From the NCBI GenBank assembly GCA_023391815.1, contig JAEWAF010000078.1, positions 1-37,083 of the forward strand: a stretch of DNA of 37,083 nucleotides, read 5' to 3'. This document shows positions 1 through 7,759 of this stretch, piece by piece. Each line of letters opens with the position of its first letter. The first letter of the stretch is position 1. This DNA is from Pseudomonadota bacterium (GTDB lineage: Bacteria; Pseudomonadota; Gammaproteobacteria; Steroidobacterales; Steroidobacteraceae). The notes below the pieces were generated by a model, which did not search any database, was not told the DNA's origin, and was given only the letters and a program-made list of their open reading frames with translations. Made by a program: the position numbers and the translations under genes.

Positions 1-2
1 CG

Positions 3-3000
3 GCGACCAAGCGGCAGCGTGTTTACATTCGACACACGACGCCGACCGATCGAAAGATCGCTGAAGCCGAATGCAGCTGCGGTAAACCCAGCCCGTGCGT
101 GCACATCGCCGCGGTATCGATAGCGGCAGCAAACAATGCGCCGAGCGTTGCCACGCCTCAGCGCCCTACGGCATCACTGCAACGGGCGACCTCTGCGCCC
201 ACCGGCCCGCAGTTACAACAGCGGCTCTACTACCTGTTGCAATCGACGTCCGCGGGCGAACTGCAACTCTCGACCTGGGTGGGCCAATCGGCGCCCGGCT
301 CGACACGACTCGTTCGGGGCGGGTCGAGCATTTTCGTGCCCCGAGGCAACGACTTCCCGCGCTACGTCGATTCGGAAGATCGACAGATCCTGCAGTTGTT
401 ACTTTCACAACGCACCGACGGCCCCTGGTTACTGCGCGATACCGAAGGCACGACCCTTCTGAATCTCGTGATCGCGACTGGCCGTGCCCGTTGGCAGACC
501 ATCGACGCGCCTTCGCTGAAACCAGGCAAGCTGCGAACGACGAAGCTGTCGTGGCAGCAACTGGAGAACGGCGAGCAGTACCTGCAATGCGAAGTCACCG
601 AACGCGGTGACGATGCAGTCGCGACTTTTTTCGATCTCGATGTCGCGACCTATGTGGACCCGGCGAGCAAAGAGGTCGGTGCGCTGGCCCTGCCCTGCCC
701 CATCGAAGACTTCCGTCGGTTCTGGAATTCGCCGCCGGTCGCGCCGGAGCAAGTCGCCGAATTGAATGAGGAGATCGCGAGCAGCTGCGCCGCCCTGCCA
801 AAGCTGCGCGAGCTCAAAGCAGTACGACGCGCCCGCAAGAGCGTAGGCGCGCAGCTCTATCTCTCCGAAGATCCCATCGCGACGCTGTACTTCGTTTACA
901 ACGGCCTGCCCGTATACAGCCGTTCCCTTCGGGACGACATGACTCACGTCCGCATCGTCGCGGACAGCAAGTTGCACGAAATCCCGAGAGACCGACAGGC
1001 CGAGCGCAACATTCAACAACGCTTCGATGCCGCGCTCGCGGGCAGCTCGCAAGGTCGCGACTTCTGGCTCGCGTTCGTTCTGGACGGCATTCCGAAACTG
1101 CGCGCCGAGGGCTGGGACGTCGTCATCAACGACGATTTCCCCTATCGCCTCGCCACCGCGGGCGAATGGTACGTGGACGCGGACAGCGGCCGCGATCGCG
1201 AATGGTTCGATTTGAAACTCGGCCTGGTCGTCGACGGCGTGCAAGTGAATCTGTTGCCGGCGCTCGTCGACTATCTGCAAGGCGCCCTTGGCAATGGCGA
1301 AGCAGGCGTGCATCGGATCGGTGAGCAACTGTTCGTGCAGCTGCCCGATAAGCGTTACCTGCCGGTGCCGATCGAGCGAATCAAACGCATCGCCGACACA
1401 CTCGTCGAACTGTTCGATCACGACGCGCTCAACAAGCAGCAATCGCTGTCGTTGCCGGCGTCGCAGGCGAGTCGTCTCGCTCAGCTCACCTCGGAACCCG
1501 AAGCGCCGGTTCTGCGCTCGAAGAGCACCGCGCTGCTGGAATCCGTCGCCGAGCTCAAGAACTTCTCCGCGATCCGACCGCTGCAGCCGCCAGCGCGTTT
1601 CAACGCGACGTTACGTCCCTACCAGCAGGAAGGGTTGGGTTGGCTGCAGTTCCTGCGACGCTGCCGCCTCGGCGGCATTCTCGCGGACGACATGGGTCTG
1701 GGCAAAACCGTGCAGACCCTGGCCCACCTGGCGTTGGAAAAAGAAGAAGGCCGGCTGACCAAGCCGTCGCTGATCGTCGCGCCGGTGAGCGTGATCGGCA
1801 ACTGGCAACGCGAGATCCAGCAGTTCGCGCCGCATCTGAAACAATTGACGTTGCATGGTGGCCGCCGCAAGGAACTCTTCTCCTCCATTCGCAATGTCGA
1901 CGTCGTGATCACCGCCTATCCGCTCTTGCAGCTCGACAGCGAAGTGCTGACGGCGCACGAGTTCTATCTGCTGGTGATGGACGAAGCACAGGTCATCAAG
2001 AATCCTCGCGCCAAGGTTTCGCAGGCGGCGCGTGCGCTCAACGCGGAGCATCGGCTGTGCCTCACCGGCACGCCGATGGAGAATCATCTCGGCGAGCTGT
2101 GGTCGCTCATCGACTTTCTGCAGCCGGGGATGCTCGGCGACGAACGCGACTTCCAGCGCCAGTACCGTAACGCTATCGAGAAGAACAACGATCGCGACCG
2201 TGCGCTGTCGCTCAGCCGGCGCATCGCTCCGTTCGTGTTACGACGGACCAAAGATGCCGTCGCGCCCGAGTTGCCCGAGAAAACGCAGATCATCGAAACC
2301 ATCGCGCTGGACGAGAAACAGCGCGACTTCTACGATGGCGTCCGCCTCGCCTCGCACCGGCGTGTCCGCGAAACCATCGAGGAACGCGGCCTCGCCCGCA
2401 GCCAGATCACTGTGCTCGATGCTTTGCTCAAGCTGCGTCAGGCCTGCTGCGATCCGCGGCTGGTCGGATCGGCGGAGCAACCCGAGGAAGCCGTTCCTTC
2501 GGCCAAGATGGATTGGCTCAGCAATGCCTTGCCGGAAATGATCGAGGAAGGCCGGCGCATCCTGCTGTTCTCGCAGTTCACGTCCATGCTGGCCTTGATC
2601 GAAGAGCAAATGCAGGAGCTGGGCATTCCTTATCTGTTGCTTACCGGCGATACCAAGGACCGCATGCCGCTGATCGAGAAGTTCCAGAGCGGCGCGGTGC
2701 CGCTGTTCCTGATCAGCTTGAAAGCCGGCGGCACCGGTTTGAATCTCACCGCCGCGGACACCGTCATTCACTATGACCCCTGGTGGAATCCCGCGGTCGA
2801 AGCGCAGGCCACCGATCGCGCGCATCGCATCGGGCAGCACAAGCCGGTGTTCGTGTATAAGCTGATCGCGCAAGGCACGGTCGAAGAGCGCATCGTGCGG
2901 CTGCAGGAACAGAAACATCAGCTCGCCAGCCAGCTGTACACCGAAAAGAACGCCGCGCCGTTGCAACTGGACGCGGCCGATCTGGAAATGTTGTTTGCTC

Positions 3001-3005
3001 CATGA
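3..3005 (+). CDS. SWIM zinc-finger SNF2-family DNA helicase/ATPase, 5' end outside the window
   Basis: Partial gene: the frame is open from the window edge, so the true start lies upstream. A GTG at 99 could be taken as a start, but it falls inside a SWIM zinc finger (CSCG...CVH, nt 72-104, pattern CxCx(n)CxH), so it is a valine codon. The C-terminal half carries the complete SNF2 ATPase: motif I DDMGLGKT (nt 1686-1709), motif II DEAQ (1980-1991), motif III LTGTP (near 2061), LFSQFTSML, then AGGTGLNL and DRAHRIGQ (about 2725-2838). The roughly 500 residues between the finger and the ATPase resemble the bacterial SNF2-associated region. Family members are dsDNA translocases that remodel protein-DNA complexes; SWIM domains bind DNA or protein. 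The stop overlaps the next start (ATGA at 3002-3005), indicating translational coupling. Its role in repair, transcription or defence cannot be told from sequence. Confidence 0.93.
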   Translation, partial: ATKRQRVYIRHTTPTDRKIAEAECSCGKPSPCVHIAAVSIAAANNAPSVATPQRPTASLQRATSAPTGPQLQQRLYYLLQSTSAGELQLSTWVGQSAPGSTRLVRGGSSIFVPRGNDFPRYVDSEDRQILQLLLSQRTDGPWLLRDTEGTTLLNLVIATGRARWQTIDAPSLKPGKLRTTKLSWQQLENGEQYLQCEVTERGDDAVATFFDLDVATYVDPASKEVGALALPCPIEDFRRFWNSPPVAPEQVAELNEEIASSCAALPKLRELKAVRRARKSVGAQLYLSEDPIATLYFVYNGLPVYSRSLRDDMTHVRIVADSKLHEIPRDRQAERNIQQRFDAALAGSSQGRDFWLAFVLDGIPKLRAEGWDVVINDDFPYRLATAGEWYVDADSGRDREWFDLKLGLVVDGVQVNLLPALVDYLQGALGNGEAGVHRIGEQLFVQLPDKRYLPVPIERIKRIADTLVELFDHDALNKQQSLSLPASQASRLAQLTSEPEAPVLRSKSTALLESVAELKNFSAIRPLQPPARFNATLRPYQQEGLGWLQFLRRCRLGGILADDMGLGKTVQTLAHLALEKEEGRLTKPSLIVAPVSVIGNWQREIQQFAPHLKQLTLHGGRRKELFSSIRNVDVVITAYPLLQLDSEVLTAHEFYLLVMDEAQVIKNPRAKVSQAARALNAEHRLCLTGTPMENHLGELWSLIDFLQPGMLGDERDFQRQYRNAIEKNNDRDRALSLSRRIAPFVLRRTKDAVAPELPEKTQIIETIALDEKQRDFYDGVRLASHRRVRETIEERGLARSQITVLDALLKLRQACCDPRLVGSAEQPEEAVPSAKMDWLSNALPEMIEEGRRILLFSQFTSMLALIEEQMQELGIPYLLLTGDTKDRMPLIEKFQSGAVPLFLISLKAGGTGLNLTAADTVIHYDPWWNPAVEAQATDRAHRIGQHKPVFVYKLIAQGTVEERIVRLQEQKHQLASQLYTEKNAAPLQLDAADLEMLFAP

Positions 3006-4240
3006 TCAGAATCGATAGCGCCCTGCAGAAGCAGGTGGACGATCAATTGTTGGAACAAGGCGCGTTCACGGTGCTCGAGCTGTTGCTCGCCACCGGCCGC
3101 CTCGCTTACAGCGACTACGAAAGCTGGCGTCGACAGGAAATCGAATTCCTCGACGGCATGTTGATGGGCAGCCCGGAGAAGATCCGCGCGCAAATCGAAC
3201 AGTCGGTCAACTACGCTCGCAGCATCGGGCTGGTCGAACAGGCGCAGGAGTTCACCGCCTGGCACACGGATGCGCCGGCCACCAACAAAGCCCTGCGCAT
3301 CAGCGCTCAGGCCGACATGCACCGTCTCATCGCGGGACGGTTCATTCCGGCCAAGCTGGCGCCGCAGATGGATTTGTTCTTCGACAATCCGGTCGCCACG
3401 CTCACCAACGGCATCGGTCGCGCCCTGGCCGCGATGAATGCCGCCGATGCGCAACGACAGCTCGATCGTCTGTATGAAATCGCCCCCAATCATGCCGACC
3501 TGGCCGGCTACGATCGCCTGGTCGCGGCGCTCGCTCGTCTGGATCACCCGATCGAAAATGCTCGCGAGGCGCTCGCGTTTCTTCAGGGAACGGCGCCAAC
3601 GGCCAAACGACTGCTCGGCTCGCAATGGCGCGAGCTACTGACGCCGCTGTGGCGACAACTCGCGGACGCGCTGAACGATCAACCGTTTTCCGCCGATGAA
3701 CCGCAACTCCATCGCAGCTACGCCTTGACCCAAGCGCAAGATTGGGCCGGCGTCAGCGCCTGTGTTCTGCAGGACCCGGAATGGTGGCGACAACCGGCGC
3801 TGTGCCTCGCCGTCGCGCAGAGTGGCGCGTTTCAACATCGGCGCGTCGAATCGCTGACGGGGTGGTTCGCTCTGTGCTGGCATTCACCCTCTGTCGCGTC
3901 CGAGGCGTTGAGCAAACCGCAGCAGCCTGATGCCGGCATCGGCAAAGCCTGGCAGGAGTTTCTGGCCGCAGAAGACGATCTCGCCGAAGCCTCGGATGAC
4001 GCGGGACTCAGCCCTTGTGACTTCCCGGCGTGGATGCTGTTGCACGAGCCGGGCCTCGCGAGACAAATGAGCATCGATCTGGCGCGAACCGAAAGCGCCG
4101 GCGAACAACACTATCGATGCGTGCATCGCTGGCTCGAAGCACGTCGCGCACAGAAGAAAGATGACGAGCTTGCTGAACGCAAGGCCTTGCAGGCCGCGCA
4201 TCCGCTGTTGTTTCGTTATCTGAAAAGCGTCGTCGGCTGA
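3002..4240 (+). CDS. Conserved hypothetical protein coupled to the SNF2 helicase
   Basis: 412 residues, starting on the ATGA that ends the SNF2 gene, so the two are almost certainly co-translated. I do not recognise a family. The sequence is Ala/Leu/Gln/Arg-rich with no signal peptide or membrane segment. It reads as a string of amphipathic helices (e.g. ALAAMNAADAQRQLDRLYEI, residues around 140-160), which suggests a cytoplasmic helical-repeat protein. There is no obvious nuclease, ATPase or metal motif. The overlap makes a physical or functional partner of the helicase the simplest idea, for example a substrate adaptor. That is inference from context only. Confidence 0.85.
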   Translation: MIRIDSALQKQVDDQLLEQGAFTVLELLLATGRLAYSDYESWRRQEIEFLDGMLMGSPEKIRAQIEQSVNYARSIGLVEQAQEFTAWHTDAPATNKALRISAQADMHRLIAGRFIPAKLAPQMDLFFDNPVATLTNGIGRALAAMNAADAQRQLDRLYEIAPNHADLAGYDRLVAALARLDHPIENAREALAFLQGTAPTAKRLLGSQWRELLTPLWRQLADALNDQPFSADEPQLHRSYALTQAQDWAGVSACVLQDPEWWRQPALCLAVAQSGAFQHRRVESLTGWFALCWHSPSVASEALSKPQQPDAGIGKAWQEFLAAEDDLAEASDDAGLSPCDFPAWMLLHEPGLARQMSIDLARTESAGEQHYRCVHRWLEARRAQKKDDELAERKALQAAHPLLFRYLKSVVG

Positions 4241-4396
4241 GGCGCTTCGCAACAAATTGCCGCGTCGCGCAGCTGGTTTGACGGCGCACGTTACGTATGT
4301 TCGCGTCGATGCGACGGCGTATCCTCACCGCGCTTGGCTCTGTGCTTTCTCACACAGCGTCAGACATTGCCAATCACGATCACGAAGGGGAGCGCC

Positions 4397-4966
4397 ATGA
4401 ACAGATTCCTCGCGCAGTTATCGCCGGCCGTACTCGCCATCGCGGCGACCATGAATGCAACCGCGGCCGAGACGAACGCAAAGCCAGCGACGTCCGATGC
4501 AGAGATGGTGAAGAGCGCCATGACGGCCGCGCCCGCCAAAGTGTCGCAACACGCGACCGTCGTGGCGATGGATGCCAACGGCAAGATGCGGACGGTGCGC
4601 AAAGGAACGAATGGCTTCACCTGCATGCCCGACAATCCCGAGACGCCGGGGCCCGACCCGATGTGTATGGATCGGAACGCGATGGAGTGGGTCCACGCCT
4701 GGGTCGGTCACACCACGCCGACGCACGGCAAAGTCGGCTTCATGTACATGCTTTCCGGCGGCACCGACGCCAGCAACACCGATCCGTATGCAACCAAGCC
4801 GACCGCGGAGAATCACTGGATCAAGACCGGCCCGCACGTGATGATCGTGGGCGCCGACCCGAGCTTTTACGACACCTATCCCAAGGATGCCAATCCGGAC
4901 ACTTCCGTTCCCTATGTCATGTGGCCGGGAACGCCGTATCAGCACCTGATGGTGCCGGTGAAGTAA
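4397..4966 (+). CDS. Secreted protein of unknown function
   Basis: 189 residues. The frame stays open upstream to 4334, but ATG 4397 is preferred: it follows a purine-rich AAGGGGA ribosome site and opens a clean signal peptide (MNRFLAQLSPAVLAIAATM...ATAA, cleavage near residue 24). The mature part is rich in Met, Pro, His and Trp, with two close cysteines (FTCMPDNPET...DPMCMD) that could form a disulfide, and repeated GH/HT/NH motifs (WVGHTTPTHG, ENHWIKTGPHVMIVG). The Met/His content is compatible with metal binding, but no known metal-site pattern is evident. It ends seven bases before the converging kinase gene. Function not recognised. Confidence 0.82.
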   Translation: MNRFLAQLSPAVLAIAATMNATAAETNAKPATSDAEMVKSAMTAAPAKVSQHATVVAMDANGKMRTVRKGTNGFTCMPDNPETPGPDPMCMDRNAMEWVHAWVGHTTPTHGKVGFMYMLSGGTDASNTDPYATKPTAENHWIKTGPHVMIVGADPSFYDTYPKDANPDTSVPYVMWPGTPYQHLMVPVK

Positions 4967-4973
4967 TCGCGCG

Positions 4974-6809
4974 TCATTCGCAGGATTGACGACAGTCTCG
5001 GAGCTCGTCCAGGCAGAGCTGGTCGGACTCGCGAGCATTCTCGTCGCAATCCTGCCGACGCTGCGCAACCGTGCCGCCCAGCAGATCGACGCACGCTTTG
5101 TATCTGGTAGTCATGCGCGCCAGGCAGCCTTCGCGATTGAAGGCAGTCTCGCAACGTGCTTGACCGAAGAAAGCACAGCTCGTCGCGGCGGGGTTCGTGG
5201 TGGTGACTCGTCCCGGCGTGGCGCCGAACGCGACGGCTCGCATGCATTCCTGCTTGCCCCGGCGTCCCAGGCTGCGGCATTCACCATCGTCGCGCTCGCA
5301 TTGAGCGATACATTGTTTGCGTCGGGCATCGATGCCGCCGCCGGCGGCGGATGACGGCGCGTTTTCGGATGGCGTGGCTTTCGCCACTCGCTGCGGTGGC
5401 GGTGATTGAGCAGGCGCGCTCGGCAATGGCGTCGCGCTGATCGCGTCGGCGGCCGATTGCACTGGCGCTTGCGTCGATTGCTCAGGCTCGCGCGACGCGG
5501 CGGCGACTGGTGATGTTTCTTCCGGCGGCGGCTCGGCAGGCGTTGTTCCATCCGCGCCTGCAGCGCCCGACGATTGCATCGATCCCGCGGCTGGCGTCGG
5601 CGTCGATTTAACCGGCTGCGCCGTCGCGACCGTCTCCGGTTTTGGCGCGGTACTCTGATTCGTGACGATGACAAACGCGCCGGCCGCTGCCGCCGCGAGC
5701 CCCGCACCGATCAGCACCAGGCTGCCATAACGAAATTTTTTCGGAGGCGGCGCTTCGATTTCGGCGAGCAACTCGTTCAGCGATTGGAAACGGTCCTCCG
5801 GCATCACTGCCATGGCACGCATCAACGCAGCGGCGTACCGCTTCGGCAGGTCGCGACGAATCGTCTCGATCGGCTGCACCGCGCCGGTCGGCAACGTGCC
5901 CGCGAACAATTCATACAGCACGACGCCCAACGCATATTGATCGGTGCGCCAGTCGACTTCCTTCGAGCCGATGCGCTGCTCCGGCGACATGTAATAAGCC
6001 GTGCCGAGCGCCATGCCGGTCTGAGTGAGTTGCGAATTGGCGAAGGCGCGCGCGATACCGAAGTCCATCAGCTTGAGCGTGCCGTCTTCCGCCAGCCAGA
6101 TGTTTTCCGGCTTGATGTCCCGATGCACGATGTAACGATGCGCGTAACGAAGTGCGTCGATCAGCTGCCGGGCGATGTCAGTGACTTCGGCAACGCTGAA
6201 GGCGCGATTGCTCTGACGATACTGCTCCATGCGCTGACGAAGCGTCTGACCTTTGAGTCGTTCCATGGAGAAGTAGTACAGCCCGCCGCTGATGCCGACG
6301 TCGTGCACGCGCACGATGTTCGGATGAGACAGGCTGCAGGAGACTTTGGCTTCGGCGAGAAAACGATCCTTCGCGGCGATACTGAATTGCAAGTCCTGAC
6401 GCAGAACTTTGATCGCCACATCTTCGTCTTTCAGTCGATCGCGCGCGGCGTACACGTTGCCCATGCCGCCCTGGCCGAGCAGATTGCCGATCTCCAGACG
6501 ATCGGCAATCACCGCGCCGGGCTCCATCCGAACAAACGTATCGCCCGACGGCGCGGGCGTGAGCGTCGTGGCGGAACGCATGACGGTCGCGCTCGGATCG
6601 TTCGTATAACGGCCGGTGCCGGTGATGAACTCGTAAGCCTCGCTCAACTCGGCGAGCTTGGCACCTTGCGTGTTGCGCTCGGCATCGGTCTGCGCCGATA
6701 TCAGCCGCTCCTGCACGACAGCCAACCGCTCGCCGTAGACCCTGGCCACGGTGGCGTGATCCTCATTTCCCTGCAGACCCAGGCTTGCCAGCGCCGCTTC
6801 TTTGTTCAT
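4974..6809 (-). CDS. Transmembrane Ser/Thr protein kinase with a 12-cysteine extracytoplasmic tail
   Basis: 611 residues from ATG 6809. The frame extends to 7121, but that extension is low-complexity and overlaps the divergent gene. Layout: a helical N-terminal segment (1-65); a Hanks-type kinase domain (about 105-355) with glycine loop GQGGMGNVY (112-120), VAIK Lys134, HRDIKPEN (Asp231), DFG (249-251) and MSPEQ; one membrane segment (about 362-383); an Ala/Pro/Ser/Thr linker (387-480); and a C-terminal domain with twelve cysteines at 500, 504, 511, 522, 545, 553, 562, 573, 588, 599, 606 and 610. The kinase side faces the cytoplasm and the tail the periplasm, where the even cysteine number suggests disulfides. 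All catalytic residues are present, so it should be active. The tail takes the place of the PASTA or other sensor domains of related kinases, and its ligand is unknown. Confidence 0.93.
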   Translation of the reverse strand: MNKEAALASLGLQGNEDHATVARVYGERLAVVQERLISAQTDAERNTQGAKLAELSEAYEFITGTGRYTNDPSATVMRSATTLTPAPSGDTFVRMEPGAVIADRLEIGNLLGQGGMGNVYAARDRLKDEDVAIKVLRQDLQFSIAAKDRFLAEAKVSCSLSHPNIVRVHDVGISGGLYYFSMERLKGQTLRQRMEQYRQSNRAFSVAEVTDIARQLIDALRYAHRYIVHRDIKPENIWLAEDGTLKLMDFGIARAFANSQLTQTGMALGTAYYMSPEQRIGSKEVDWRTDQYALGVVLYELFAGTLPTGAVQPIETIRRDLPKRYAAALMRAMAVMPEDRFQSLNELLAEIEAPPPKKFRYGSLVLIGAGLAAAAAGAFVIVTNQSTAPKPETVATAQPVKSTPTPAAGSMQSSGAAGADGTTPAEPPPEETSPVAAASREPEQSTQAPVQSAADAISATPLPSAPAQSPPPQRVAKATPSENAPSSAAGGGIDARRKQCIAQCERDDGECRSLGRRGKQECMRAVAFGATPGRVTTTNPAATSCAFFGQARCETAFNREGCLARMTTRYKACVDLLGGTVAQRRQDCDENARESDQLCLDELRDCRQSCE

Positions 6810-6960
6810 AGCCGGATTGTATGCCCGCCCGGCGCCATCCGTGCCCGACCCCGCCCTTAAGGGAGGGTCGGACAGTGATCGAGTGCACATTCCGTCGGGC
6901 ACTGGAGCCGACGGATGCGGTAAATTCCCGCTCCCCGTCCTTTTCTGTCGAGTGCCATTC

Positions 6961-7503
6961 GTGCGGTTCAGCTGTTTCGCGGTCTCCGTTGTTTTTACCG
7001 GCGCGGCCCTGCTCGCCGACGCGGCTCCCGCCGCCGATTTTCGCGTTCTGGATTTCGGCGCTCCCTGCGACCGGATCGCGGCGCTGGAAGCGGCCCGCGG
7101 CTCCGAATCGTTCGAAGGCAAGCTGCCCTCCGGCTATCAATTCGCGTTCCGCATCCAGGAGCTGGATCGTGACGCGCTGGCGGTCTATTCGTGCGAAGAC
7201 GGCAAGCTATTTCGCGGCGGCTACATCTTCGACGCCAAGAACGAAGCCGACGCCGCGGCCCTCTACTCCACCATCAAAAAACGCGTCACCCGCGAGCGCG
7301 GCACACCTTCCTACGACTTCGCCTCGCCCGCCCACCGCAAGAAAATGGGCGACGCCGGCGCCACGCTCTCGCGCGTCGACACGATGGTCGCCTTCTGGAA
7401 CGGCCCCACTTCCGAAGCCCACGCCTCGGTCGCCGAACCCTCAAAAGATCGCGGCTGGCGCGTGAGCCTGAGCTACACGGCGAATAGCCATGTGAAGGAA
7501 TGA
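6961..7503 (+). CDS. Secreted protein of unknown function
   Basis: 180 residues if started at GTG 6961, which gives a compact signal peptide (MRFSCFAVSVVFTGAALLAD, cleavage near AAPA-AD). A second in-frame GTG at 6952 and an open frame back to 6802 are less convincing, the latter because it would overlap the kinase start. The mature protein has two cysteines (GAPCDR and YSCEDG) that may pair, then a basic helical stretch and a predicted beta-rich end. I recognise no family. It is divergent from the kinase gene (start-to-start about 150 bp) and converges on the tRNA gene 10 bp downstream. A link to the kinase's periplasmic tail is possible but unsupported. Confidence 0.72.
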   Translation: MRFSCFAVSVVFTGAALLADAAPAADFRVLDFGAPCDRIAALEAARGSESFEGKLPSGYQFAFRIQELDRDALAVYSCEDGKLFRGGYIFDAKNEADAAALYSTIKKRVTRERGTPSYDFASPAHRKKMGDAGATLSRVDTMVAFWNGPTSEAHASVAEPSKDRGWRVSLSYTANSHVKE

Positions 7504-7513
7504 AGGGAAGAAG

Positions 7514-7590
7514 TGGCGCGCCCGGAGAGACTCGAACTCCCGACCACTGCGTTCGAAGCGCAGTACTCTATCCAACTGAGCTACGGGCGC
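7514..7590 (-). tRNA. tRNA-Arg, anticodon TCG
   Basis: A complete cloverleaf reads on the minus strand. The acceptor arms are GCGCCCG (7590-7584) and CGGGCGC (7524-7518), followed by discriminator G and an encoded CCA (7516-7514). The D-arm reads TAGCTCAGTTGGATAGA. The anticodon arm is ACTGCG-CTTCGAA-CGCAGT with TCG at 7556-7554, and the T-arm contains GGTTCGAG-like GAGTTCGAGTCTC. It decodes CGA. A TAGAAT box at 7605-7600 lies 9 nt upstream of the mature 5' end and is a plausible -10. No integrated element is seen next to the 3' end. Confidence 0.97.
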
Positions 7591-7759
7591 GGAACCGGCA
7601 TTCTATCGTGACGGTCTCGTGACGCGCCAGCCGGGAGCGGACGGTCCGGCCGGCGAGTGAAATCCCTCAGCGCAATAAATCTGCAAGACAAGCTTAACGC
7701 CTTCGTCGCCCCACCCCCCTAGCCTGCCGCGCTTTCGTAGCAGTCGGGGAAATCGGTCG

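Noticed and set aside
99..104. GTG start codon for the SNF2 gene
   Set aside because: It falls inside a SWIM zinc finger (CxC...CxH) that continues upstream in the same open frame, so the real start is outside the window.
5574..6860. 428-codon frame on the plus strand opposite the kinase
   Set aside because: His/Arg-rich, no ribosome site, no known motifs, fully antisense to a kinase with intact catalytic residues. It is a high-GC shadow.
6810..7121. N-terminal extension of the kinase
   Set aside because: Low-complexity Ala/Arg/Ser sequence that would overlap the divergent secreted-protein gene. The start at 6809 opens a sensible helical segment.
7514..7590. tRNA as an integration site
   Set aside because: No integrase, direct repeat of the tRNA 3' end or foreign-looking DNA is found nearby.
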